Source: Pseudomonadota bacterium (GTDB lineage: Bacteria; Pseudomonadota; Gammaproteobacteria; Arenicellales; Poriferihabitantaceae). From it: a DNA stretch of 7,535 nt. This document shows, in pieces, positions 1 through 6,738 of the stretch. The notes beneath the pieces were generated by a model that was not told the DNA's origin, ran no database searches, and saw nothing but the letters and a program-made list of their open reading frames with translations. Within the stretch, counting starts at the first letter, position 1. Every line of letters begins with the position of its first letter. The position numbers were made by a program, and so were the translations under genes. The DNA lies in the NCBI GenBank assembly GCA_024226105.1, contig JAAELZ010000140.1, positions 1 through 7,535 on the forward strand, written 5' to 3'.

Positions 1-1
1 G

Positions 2-2149
2 GTCTACGATATTGTGCGCTTTGCGCGTAGTCAGCATATTTTGTGTCAGGGCAGGGGCTCTGCTGCCAATTCCGCCGTGTGTTATTGCCTGGGCATTACC
101 GAGGTCGATCCAGCCCGGTTTAATTTGCTGTTTGAGCGGTTTATTTCACGCGAACGCGATGAACCTCCGGATATTGATGTCGATTTTGAACACGAGCGTC
201 GTGAAGAGGTGATTCAGTACCTGTACCGGAAATACGGGCGGGATCATGCGGCATTGGCTGCTACCGTCATCACCTATCAGCCACGAAGCGCGATCAGAGA
301 TGTTGGTAAAGCGCTCGGGTTTTCACTTGAACAGGTGGAACAGCTGGCCGGAGCAATACGCTACTGGGATGATCGTAATAAACTTGAGAAACGTATCGCT
401 GAAGCGGGTTTTGCGGCAGATAATTTACGAATACAAAAGCTGCTAAATCTGGTTTCGGAGTTGCTTGGTTTTCCTCGCCATTTGTCGCAGCACGTTGGTG
501 GCTTTGTGATTTCACGCGGCCCCTTGAGCAAACTGGTGCCGATTGAAAATGCTGCCATGCCAGAGCGCACGGTCATCCAGTGGGAGAAAGATGACCTGGA
601 GGCATTGGGCCTGCTCAAGATCGACGTGCTGGCGCTGGGCATGTTGAGCGCCATTCGCAAGTGTTTTGATTACATCAAGGCCTATCGGGGCGAACGTTTA
701 AGCATGAGCACGCTGCCGGCAGAAGATCCAAAGGTCTATGGCATGATTCAAAAAGCCGATACCATCGGCGTATTCCAGATTGAGTCGCGTGCACAAATGT
801 CCATGTTGCCGCGTTTAAAACCCGCTAATTTTTATGACCTGGTGATCGAAATCGCGATTGTACGCCCCGGCCCGATTCAGGGTGACATGGTGCACCCCTA
901 TCTTAAGCGTCGCCGGGATCCGGGCAAAGTCGACTATCCCAGTAAGGCGCTGGAAGCGGTGCTCGAACGAACTCTGGGGGTGCCTATATTTCAGGAGCAG
1001 GTGATGCAGATTGCAATGGTTGCGGCCGGTTTCAGTGCCGGAGAAGCTGACCAGTTACGCCGCGCCATGGCGGCCTGGAAGCGCAAAGGCGGGCTGGAGC
1101 AGTTCCGCCCCAAACTGCTTGCAGGTATGCTGGCGCGTGGTTATCAGCCAGAGTTTGCTGAGCAGATATTTCATCAGATCAAAGGTTTTGGCGATTACGG
1201 CTTTCCGGAATCGCACTCGGCGAGTTTTGCCTTGCTGGCCTATGTTTCATCGTGGCTTAAATACTATGAACCCGCTGCATTTTGCTGCGCATTGCTCAAT
1301 AGTCAGCCAATGGGTTTTTATCGCCCGGCACAGCTGGTGAAAGATGCACAACGCCATGGCGTTGTGGTAAAACCGGTTGATGTCAATACAAGTGGCTGGG
1401 ACTCTCACCTGGAAGCCTCTCTGGAATCAGAAAATAACGGGCAAGCGGTTTTACGCCTGGGCATGCGGCAAATTAAAGGAATATCTCTAAATATTGTGCA
1501 AAACATAGTTAAAAATCGTATAAAAGGACAATATAGTGACATAACAGACCTCGTAAAGCGAACTGGCCTGAGCCAGTCAAATTTACGTCCACTGGCCGCA
1601 GCGAATGCCTTGTCCAGCATCAGCGGGCACCGCCACCTGGCCTATTGGCAGGTGGCCGGCATTGAACAGGCCGCCCCTTTATGGGGGCTTGCCAAATTCA
1701 GGGAAACCACCCCCTTATTAAAAATACCCACGGACTGGAATACTGCCCTGGCGGATTACGCAAGTTGTGGCCTGACATTGGAGAAGCACCCGCTTGAATT
1801 ATTAAGGCCGGAACTGGCCGGGCAGGGAATTTGTACGGCAGACAGGCTGGCACGGAAGAAAAATGGCCAGTTTATACGAGTGGCAGGGCTGGTACTCAAT
1901 CGTCAACGTCCGGGTACCGCCTCGGGTGTTGTGTTTATCACCCTGGAGGATGAAACCGGGCATATTAACCTGGTGGTCTGGCCAAAAATCGCAGAAGCCC
2001 TGCGAAAAACCGTGCTGCAGTCAAAGCTGATGTTCGCTGCAGGGCAGGTCCAGATCGAAAGCGGCGTAATTCACCTCATCGTATCTCATTTACGCGATGA
2101 CAGCCACAGGCTGGGCGGCCTGCAAACCAAATCCCGGGATTTTCATTAA
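2..2149 (+). CDS. dnaE2: Error-prone DNA polymerase DnaE2/ImuC (5' end missing)
   Basis: C-family DNA polymerase alpha subunit of the damage-inducible, mutagenic type, which in other bacteria works with ImuA/ImuB in translesion synthesis. About 716 residues are visible; the family is usually a little over 1,000 residues, so the N-terminal PHP domain lies outside the window. The reading frame is open from base 2 (VYDIVRFARSQ), so the gene is cut by the edge and does not start here. Visible motifs in order: GRGSAAN (about residues 17-23); the catalytic PDIDVDF, with metal-binding Asp at visible residues 57 and 59; the third catalytic Asp in LLKIDVLALG (residue 208); a helix-hairpin-helix region (RLGMRQIKGI, near base 1460); a C-terminal OB fold (ITLEDETGHINLVVWP, about 1930-1985); and the SRDFH end typical of DnaE2 rather than DnaE1. 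All three catalytic aspartates are present, so it is probably active. An upstream imuA/imuB cassette is expected but not visible. It converges on the aminotransferase gene. Confidence 0.96.
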   Translation, partial: VYDIVRFARSQHILCQGRGSAANSAVCYCLGITEVDPARFNLLFERFISRERDEPPDIDVDFEHERREEVIQYLYRKYGRDHAALAATVITYQPRSAIRDVGKALGFSLEQVEQLAGAIRYWDDRNKLEKRIAEAGFAADNLRIQKLLNLVSELLGFPRHLSQHVGGFVISRGPLSKLVPIENAAMPERTVIQWEKDDLEALGLLKIDVLALGMLSAIRKCFDYIKAYRGERLSMSTLPAEDPKVYGMIQKADTIGVFQIESRAQMSMLPRLKPANFYDLVIEIAIVRPGPIQGDMVHPYLKRRRDPGKVDYPSKALEAVLERTLGVPIFQEQVMQIAMVAAGFSAGEADQLRRAMAAWKRKGGLEQFRPKLLAGMLARGYQPEFAEQIFHQIKGFGDYGFPESHSASFALLAYVSSWLKYYEPAAFCCALLNSQPMGFYRPAQLVKDAQRHGVVVKPVDVNTSGWDSHLEASLESENNGQAVLRLGMRQIKGISLNIVQNIVKNRIKGQYSDITDLVKRTGLSQSNLRPLAAANALSSISGHRHLAYWQVAGIEQAAPLWGLAKFRETTPLLKIPTDWNTALADYASCGLTLEKHPLELLRPELAGQGICTADRLARKKNGQFIRVAGLVLNRQRPGTASGVVFITLEDETGHINLVVWPKIAEALRKTVLQSKLMFAAGQVQIESGVIHLIVSHLRDDSHRLGGLQTKSRDFH

Positions 2150-2170
2150 GAAATAGAGCCTGAGCCTCCT

Positions 2171-2181
2171 GGAACAGGGTG
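2171..2181. repeat. Left flanking direct repeat, possible target-site duplication
   Basis: GGAACAGGGTG directly abuts the left end of the palindromic element and matches GGGACAGGGTG at 2329-2339 at 10 of 11 positions. Because both copies touch the element ends exactly, an 11-bp target duplication with one later change is plausible. Chance similarity of G-rich sequence is the alternative. Confidence 0.45.
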
Positions 2182-2328
2182 GAATGGCGCTAAGTTAAGG
2201 GTCATTGCGAGCGCAGCGCGGCAATCTAAATGTTCGGAGCGCCCTTGTTTTATGGGTCAACTCAAACATTTAGATTGCCACGTCGCTACGCTCCTCGCAA
2301 TGACGGAGCCCTTAACTTAGCGCCATTC
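2182..2328. repeat. 147-bp nested palindromic element (MITE/REP-like)
   Basis: The ends are a perfect 20-bp inverted repeat (2182-2201 with 2309-2328, starting GAATGGCGCTAAG). Inside, TCATTGCGAG (2202-2211) pairs with 2294-2303 and GGCAATCTAAATGTT (2220-2234) pairs with 2265-2279, around a loop of about 30 nt. Each arm carries a GTCATTGCGAG...GGCAATCT unit. The left unit has a short centre (GCGCAGCGC-like) and the right a longer one (GAGCGTAGCGACGT in reverse complement). Units of this shape are, from memory, common multicopy palindromic repeats in many bacterial genomes. The element is non-coding and sits between two convergent genes, where a long hairpin could also help stop transcription, although no T-run follows either end. 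Assignment as a mobile MITE-like element is inference. Confidence 0.85.
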
Positions 2329-2339
2329 GGGACAGGGTG
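2329..2339. repeat. Right flanking direct repeat, possible target-site duplication
   Basis: GGGACAGGGTG abuts the right end of the palindromic element; it is the partner of the copy at 2171-2181 (10 of 11 identical). The base after it continues into GGTGAGC, part of a short inverted repeat (2336-2342 with 2370-2376), so this side probably preserves the original flank. Confidence 0.45.
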
Positions 2340-2417
2340 AGCGTATCGCTGATAATGACGCGGTTCGTTGCTCACCACATCCTACGTTTAATTGTCCGTA
2401 CTGGCACTTAAACCAGC

Positions 2418-3677
2418 TTAAACGGCCTCCAGCGTTGCCAGTTTTGCACACAGGCATAAAACGCGCATTGCCGTATCGATGTCATCCAGTTCGGGAAATG
2501 AAGGGGCGATACGAATATTGCAATCCTGCGGATCAATTCCATACGGAAAGGGCGCACCGGCCGCCGTTAACTTAACCCCTAGTTTTGCGCTCAACTCGAT
2601 GGTGCGTTTGGCTGAACCTGTGTTCAAATCAAGGCTGGTGAAGTAACCACCGCGTGGTTTTGTCCAACGTGCAATGTCTATTTCCGCCAGTTCTTCGCTT
2701 AAAATTTGTTCAACTCGTTCAAACTTGGGGCCCAGCAAAGCCGCGTGTTTGCTCATATGTTCGCGCAAACTGCTCAAATCCGGAAACAGGGCTATATGGC
2801 GTAACTGGTTCACTTTATCCGGGCCAATAGATTGTGCGCCGATAATGTTTTTGGCATAAGCAACGTTTTCCGGGCTGGAGGCAAATGCTGAGACCCCGGA
2901 ACCGGCAAAACTCATTTTCGACGTAGATGCAAATACGTAGGCGCGATTCGGGTTACCAGCCGCCGCACAGGCAGTAATGATTTCCTTAACCGTATCCAGT
3001 TCCCCACTAAAGTAGTGTTCGGCATACGCGTTATCCCACATAATACGAAAGTCATCAGCGGCTGTTTTCATATTTGCCAGACGCTTTACAACTTCATCGG
3101 AATAGGTAATGCCTGTGGGGTTGCTGTATTTGGGAACACACCAGATGCCTTTAATAGAGGTATCTTCAGCGACCAGTGATTCAACCTGATCCATATCCGG
3201 GCCGTCTTGTGTCATATTGACGTGGATAGATTCAAGTCCGAGGGTTTGTGAAGCCGTAAAATGACGATCATAACCGGGACTGGGGCAGAGAAATTTAGTC
3301 TTTTGTTGCTGCCATGGTATTGCGCCCTCACTGACACCAAAAAGACAGGCGCGAGCCAGCGTATCAAACATGAGCGTCAGGCTTGAATTCCCGCCGACAA
3401 TAATATTTTCGGCCGGTGTCTGGAGTATCTCGGAAAACAGGGCTTTCATTTCGGGCAGGCCATCCAGCCCACCGTAATTGCGACAATCGGTACCGCTGGA
3501 GTCTTTGTATGACGCCTGTGTCAGCAGGCTATTTGCCAGATCCAGTTGCTGCGAACTGGGTTTACCGCGCGTCATATCAAGGTTAAGCTGCTGTGCAGCA
3601 CAGGCGTCGTATTGTTGATGAAGCTCGCTTAGAAGTTGATCTTTTTGGGAATCAGAAAGTTGTGTATAGGCTGTCAT
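2418..3677 (-). CDS. PLP-dependent class I aminotransferase, AspT/MocR-like (aspartate aminotransferase class Ic type)
   Basis: A 419-residue fold-type I PLP enzyme, cytoplasmic. The N-terminal LDMTRGKPS motif (33-41) is characteristic of the Aminotran_MocR family (Pfam PF12897), which includes the Corynebacterium glutamicum aspartate aminotransferase. Likely reaction: amino transfer between aspartate or a similar amino acid and 2-oxoglutarate; the exact substrate is inferred. Visible active-site features: GGNSS (95-99, cofactor phosphate loop), NPTG (186-189), the WDNAY segment with Asp215 and Tyr218, the Schiff-base lysine Lys254 in STSKMSF, and the substrate-carboxylate arginine Arg389 in NIRIAPSFP. 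Length is normal and nothing essential is missing. There is no DNA-binding domain, so it is an enzyme and not a MocR regulator. ATG start at 3677 with no strong Shine-Dalgarno. The gene lies 59 bp downstream of the tatD-family gene on the same strand and is probably co-transcribed with it. Confidence 0.92.
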   Translation of the reverse strand: MTAYTQLSDSQKDQLLSELHQQYDACAAQQLNLDMTRGKPSSQQLDLANSLLTQASYKDSSGTDCRNYGGLDGLPEMKALFSEILQTPAENIIVGGNSSLTLMFDTLARACLFGVSEGAIPWQQQKTKFLCPSPGYDRHFTASQTLGLESIHVNMTQDGPDMDQVESLVAEDTSIKGIWCVPKYSNPTGITYSDEVVKRLANMKTAADDFRIMWDNAYAEHYFSGELDTVKEIITACAAAGNPNRAYVFASTSKMSFAGSGVSAFASSPENVAYAKNIIGAQSIGPDKVNQLRHIALFPDLSSLREHMSKHAALLGPKFERVEQILSEELAEIDIARWTKPRGGYFTSLDLNTGSAKRTIELSAKLGVKLTAAGAPFPYGIDPQDCNIRIAPSFPELDDIDTAMRVLCLCAKLATLEAV

Positions 3678-3736
3678 GGTTTAGTCAGGTTCAAACGTAC
3701 GAAAACACCGTTTAGTATGGGAAAAGAACTGTAATT

Positions 3737-4501
3737 TTAACAGATGTTTAAGGCTGAATAGGTATTGTCGGTGGTGTGCCGTGCAATAATTTCAATGCTG
3801 GCATTATGCAACTTTGCAACGGTTTCCAGCACCTCAAGCAGGGCGAGAGGTTCGTTACGTTTTCCAGCAAACCTACTGGAAGCTTGATCAGGCGCATCGG
3901 TTTCAAGGCAAATCGAATCAAGTGGCAATTGTTTGACCAGCGCCTGTAGTCGCGTGGCGCGCGGGTAGGTGAGTGCGCCACCAAAACCCAACTTAAAACC
4001 CATATCGATTAAACGTTTTGCCTGCACATAACTGCCGTTAAAACTGTGCACAATACCGTGCTTTATCCCGTGCAGCTTCAGTTCACGGGTAAGGTGATCA
4101 AGTGCTTTTCTGGCGTGCAGGATGACAGGGAGCCGATGGTTTGCAGCGATGTAAAGTTGAGCCCTGAAAAACTCCATTTGTAGGCCCGGGGCCAGTTCCT
4201 TTACAAAATAGTCGAGCCCGATTTCACCAACCGCTGCGCAGGCGTGTGTTTCAAGCCAGCTATCCAGGGATTCACAGTCATTGAGACTATGTGCATGAAT
4301 AAAATAGGGGTGTATGCCGTATGCTACTAAAATAGCCGGGTTGGACAGCGCAAGGTTTTTTATCCGTAGCCAGGAATCACGGGTTGTGGAGGGGACCACA
4401 AAGCGGCTTATACCCGAAGATTGCGCCTCTTCAAGCAAAACATCACGGTCTGTATCAAAAGCGCTAAAGTCGAGATGGATGTGTGAATCAACCAATTTCA
4501 A
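3737..4501 (-). CDS. TatD-family metal-dependent hydrolase (YjjV-like)
   Basis: A 254-residue TIM-barrel metallohydrolase of the amidohydrolase superfamily, of normal TatD-family length. The metal ligands are all visible: His7 and His9 in DSHIHLD, Glu93 in VGEIGLDY, His129 in VILHAR, His152 in HSFNGS and Asp202 in LETDAPD. ETDAPD followed by a loop ending RNEP is closer to E. coli YjjV than to TatD or YcfH. Family members are Mg-dependent 3'-5' exonucleases or deoxyribonucleases acting in DNA repair or turnover; the substrate here is not known. The start is TTG at 4501 (MKLVDSHIHLDF); an in-frame stop lies at 4531-4529 with no ATG or GTG between. A second TTG two codons later (4495) is an alternative. 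Only a weak GGTG lies upstream as a ribosome site. It is first in a probable operon with the aminotransferase and is divergent from the GspC-like gene. Confidence 0.93.
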   Translation of the reverse strand: MKLVDSHIHLDFSAFDTDRDVLLEEAQSSGISRFVVPSTTRDSWLRIKNLALSNPAILVAYGIHPYFIHAHSLNDCESLDSWLETHACAAVGEIGLDYFVKELAPGLQMEFFRAQLYIAANHRLPVILHARKALDHLTRELKLHGIKHGIVHSFNGSYVQAKRLIDMGFKLGFGGALTYPRATRLQALVKQLPLDSICLETDAPDQASSRFAGKRNEPLALLEVLETVAKLHNASIEIIARHTTDNTYSALNIC

Positions 4502-4555
4502 GCTACAAACACCATATTGTGTAATAGATCATTTCCTGTCCAACTGAGATTTAGG

Positions 4556-4583
4556 ATTATAGGCTGTTTAAAGAGATTATCAC
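4556..4583 (-). promoter_or_regulatory. Sigma70-like promoter for the tatD-aminotransferase operon
   Basis: On the minus strand there is a perfect TATAAT -10 box (4561-4556), 16 bp after GTGATA (4583-4578; 4 of 6 matches to TTGACA). It gives an untranslated leader of roughly 45-50 bases before the TTG start. This is the best promoter match I found in the window. Confidence 0.6.
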
Positions 4584-4605
4584 GGCACAGCAGTATCAAT
4601 ATTAA
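4577..4605 (+). promoter_or_regulatory. Weak candidate promoter for the GspC-like gene
   Basis: TTATCA (4577-4582) and TATTAA (4600-4605) are 17 bp apart, each 4 of 6 to consensus, in an AT-rich stretch within the divergent 186-bp region. The leader would be about 75 bases. It overlaps the -35 region of the opposite promoter, so the two could compete. Tentative. Confidence 0.25.
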
Positions 4606-4687
4606 TAAAAAAAATTGTGGTACCCGAGTTCTGCGCTCATGAAACTGGTTCTCTGCCTGCTTGTGGTTTCGGTGTAGAATAGGCAAC

Positions 4688-5395
4688 ATGACACCATCAC
4701 AAATAACCCGGACCATGAACTGGATTGCGATGCCCATCGCGCTAGTTTTGCTGGTGACGGCTTCCTATCATATCTATCAACGTCATTTTGTGGCGCAGCA
4801 ATCAGGCGTTGATTACCAGTTCGATGATTTGCCGGGCTTAACCAGGGCGCCCCTAACCGCAAATATTAAGGCTATCGTCGATGCACATATTTTTGGGGTC
4901 ATACCGCAGAAACCCATAGAGGAACCGGTTAAGGTGATAAAACAGGTCGCCAAACCCGTCCCAAAAACGCGTTTGAACATCAAATTAACCGGCATAATTG
5001 ATGGCGATTCACCCGAGAGCGGGATTGCAATGCTGGAAGTTGACCGTGGTCGCACGCTGGTCGTGGCGGTAGGAGAAAAAATTGGTAAAACAGATGCTAT
5101 TTTGCATCAGGTGTTGCCGGGGGAAGTGCTCGTAGACCGAAATGGAACAATCGAGTCGGTAAAAATGGTGCGAAAAACGCTTAGTCTTGCAGAGCTCGAC
5201 CCCGCATTAGAGGATAACTTGCCTCAGCCGTATACCGAACAGGCGGATGAACAGGGCGGTGGAGGAAGAGAATATACCTCCGGAAGTGCTGAAACCTATG
5301 GTTCTCAAAAAAGCACTATCAACATCAGGAAATCCGGGGTTCCGCGATCAATCAAACGCTTTCCCGGCAGCAGAAATAATACTGAAACAGAATAG
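4688..5395 (+). CDS. GspC-like type II secretion inner-membrane protein, HR domain only
   Basis: A 235-residue bitopic inner-membrane protein. A short cytoplasmic N-terminus is followed by one transmembrane helix (about 12-30, with IALVLLVTA). Then comes a periplasmic linker with AHIFG (66-70), a motif shared by GspC proteins just before the Pro/Lys-rich linker. The homology-region domain (about 94-162) begins NIKLTGII and includes SGIAMLEV, VGEKIG and VLPGEVLVDRNG. In type II secretion this domain contacts the N-terminal domains of the GspD secretin and links the inner and outer membrane parts. After residue 165 the chain is polar and Gly-rich, probably disordered. There is no PDZ or coiled-coil domain, and no gspD or other gsp gene follows. 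The ATG at 4688 is chosen over an upstream in-frame TTG (4661) because it starts just before the helix and has AGG 5 bases upstream. It may work with a type II system encoded elsewhere or have a separate role. Confidence 0.8.
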   Translation: MTPSQITRTMNWIAMPIALVLLVTASYHIYQRHFVAQQSGVDYQFDDLPGLTRAPLTANIKAIVDAHIFGVIPQKPIEEPVKVIKQVAKPVPKTRLNIKLTGIIDGDSPESGIAMLEVDRGRTLVVAVGEKIGKTDAILHQVLPGEVLVDRNGTIESVKMVRKTLSLAELDPALEDNLPQPYTEQADEQGGGGREYTSGSAETYGSQKSTINIRKSGVPRSIKRFPGSRNNTETE

Positions 5396-5396
5396 A

Positions 5397-5447
5397 GAAC
5401 CCGGCGGGTTCATATAAAACACCCACGCAGCAGGCCTTAGCGAACCC
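5397..5447. repeat. GAACCC/GGGTTC alternating short inverted repeats between convergent genes
   Basis: GAACCC at 5397-5402, GGGTTC at 5406-5411 and GAACCC at 5442-5447. The first two form a perfect 6-bp stem with a 3-nt loop; the second and third form an alternative stem. The hairpin sits 2 bases after the GspC-like stop codon and could end transcription, but no T-tract follows on either strand, so a terminator role is uncertain. Confidence 0.4.
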
Positions 5448-5454
5448 TGAGCAT

Positions 5455-6579
5455 TTAGTCTCCCAGGCTTGTACCGACTTTACGTGCGGTTTGGACCCAG
5501 GGATGATCTGGCGGGACACGCTTTTTAATTCCTGCGATCTCTTCCAGTGGGACACCTACTGCCTGCTGGTTTTTATAGGCAACCATGATGCCGTATTGCT
5601 CCTGGTTAATAAAATCAACCGCCGCCGCACCCAGGTGTGTAGCCAGGATGCGATCGCCAGCTGAAGGCGTGCCACCGCGTTGCAAGTGGCCCAAAATAGA
5701 TGTACGGGATTCCAGTCCGGTGAGTTTTTCGAGTTGGCGTGACAAATTTAGCGTGTTGTTGATGTGCACCTGTTCATGTTGCCTGAGTTGTGATTTCAGT
5801 TTTTTGCGTTGAGCTTTGTCGGTCGTGACCTCAATCTCATTACTCAGGATTTCAACCGTCATGGCCTGTTGTTGGGTGAGGGCACCTTCCGCCACCGCAA
5901 CGATACTGAATCGTTTTCCACTCTGAACACGCTTTTTGATCGCTTCAGCGACGCTCTCGGCCGTGTATGGTATTTCGGGAATAAGGATAACATCCGCACC
6001 ACCGGCGATACCCGCACCCAGGGTCAACCAACCGGCATTGTGGCCCATTAATTCCGCCACGATAATTCGATGATGGCTGTGTGCGGTACTATGCAAGCGA
6101 TCAATCGCTTCGGTGGCAATGCCCAGGGCGGTATCAAAGCCAAACGTCATTTCTGTTCCGCTCACATCATTGTCGATGGTTTTTGGTAGAGAAATTACGT
6201 TCAGGCCGGCATTTTTCAAGTGCAGCGCATTTTTTTGAGTGCCGCCTCCACCCAGGCACAGCAGGCAATCGAGGTGCAGCTGCCTGTAAGTTTCGACAAT
6301 GGCATCGGTCATATCCATTGACTTTCCGCCAATGGCCATTTTATGAGGTTTGTCACGCGAGGTACCGAGAATGGTGCCACCCAACGTCAGAATGCCGGAG
6401 AGGTTTTCACCATTGAGCACCAGAGACTGATTCTGGGCAACGCCTCTGAAGCCTTTCTGAAAGCCCAGAATTTGCATGTCATAGTGTGAAATTGCGGTTT
6501 TACCGATTCCGCGAATGGCGGCATTCAGACCGGGCGCATCGCCACCTGCGGTGAGAATTCCAATTTGTTTTTGAGGCAT
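5455..6579 (-). CDS. pfk: 6-phosphofructokinase (group III-like; phosphoryl donor uncertain)
   Basis: A 374-residue cytoplasmic enzyme that phosphorylates fructose 6-phosphate to the 1,6-bisphosphate in glycolysis. Visible motifs: GILTAGGDAPGLNAA (7-21), GGTILGTSR (67-75), the donor loop LGGGGTQKNA (109-118), PKTIDND (132-138, with the catalytic Asp of TIDND), MGHNAGW (178-184) and GHLQRGGTPSAGDR (297-310). E. coli ATP-PfkA has GGDGS and PGTIDND. Here the Mg-binding Asp of the first motif is Gly, the adjacent donor-specificity Gly is kept, and Lys replaces the second Gly. A donor of ATP or PPi therefore cannot be read off. Residues about 233-288 hold a charged helical insertion relative to the 320-residue E. 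coli enzyme. The ATG at 6579 has GGGA about 6 bases upstream. It stands alone, convergent with the GspC-like gene and divergent from lolA. Confidence 0.93.
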   Translation of the reverse strand: MPQKQIGILTAGGDAPGLNAAIRGIGKTAISHYDMQILGFQKGFRGVAQNQSLVLNGENLSGILTLGGTILGTSRDKPHKMAIGGKSMDMTDAIVETYRQLHLDCLLCLGGGGTQKNALHLKNAGLNVISLPKTIDNDVSGTEMTFGFDTALGIATEAIDRLHSTAHSHHRIIVAELMGHNAGWLTLGAGIAGGADVILIPEIPYTAESVAEAIKKRVQSGKRFSIVAVAEGALTQQQAMTVEILSNEIEVTTDKAQRKKLKSQLRQHEQVHINNTLNLSRQLEKLTGLESRTSILGHLQRGGTPSAGDRILATHLGAAAVDFINQEQYGIMVAYKNQQAVGVPLEEIAGIKKRVPPDHPWVQTARKVGTSLGD

Positions 6580-6639
6580 ACTTATTCCCAGTTATTTAAA
6601 GGTTATGGTTTGTATTTCGTAAATTGAGTGTTAATTCAG

Positions 6640-6668
6640 CTAACAGCAAAGACACCCTTTGGTAGAAT
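6640..6668 (+). promoter_or_regulatory. Sigma70-like promoter for lolA-rarA
   Basis: CTAACA (6640-6645, 4 of 6 to TTGACA) and TAGAAT (6663-6668, 5 of 6 to TATAAT) have an ideal 17-bp spacer. Transcription would begin near 6675, about 65 bases before the proposed GTG start. This argues against any lolA start upstream of the promoter. Confidence 0.5.
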
Positions 6669-6738
6669 TAGCAATATCACAAGGCCTCCCGAGTGCCAGT
6701 CTATCTATTTGCTATGTAATTCAAAAACTATATATAAC

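Noticed and set aside
361..660. Minus-strand open frame of 99 codons inside dnaE2
   Set aside because: Antisense to a strongly conserved part of the polymerase that includes a catalytic Asp; no ribosome site or recognisable product.
2182..2328. CRISPR array or attachment site
   Set aside because: There are only two units, in inverted orientation, with no regular spacers, and no integrase or Cas gene; a palindromic repeat explains it better.
2336..2376. GGTGAGC/GCTCACC inverted repeat as an intrinsic terminator
   Set aside because: A 7-bp stem with a 27-nt loop and no T-tract; too weak to call a terminator, though it partly overlaps the right direct repeat.
2418..3677. MocR-type transcriptional regulator
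   Set aside because: The protein starts directly with the aminotransferase fold; there is no N-terminal winged-helix domain.
4688..5395. Frameshifted full-length GspC with the PDZ domain in another frame
   Set aside because: Only 59 bases separate the stop from the next gene, and I found no PDZ-like sequence in the other frames.
6081..6416. Plus-strand open frame of 111 codons
   Set aside because: It lies wholly antisense to the well-supported phosphofructokinase gene and its translation shows no recognisable domain; it is a shadow frame.
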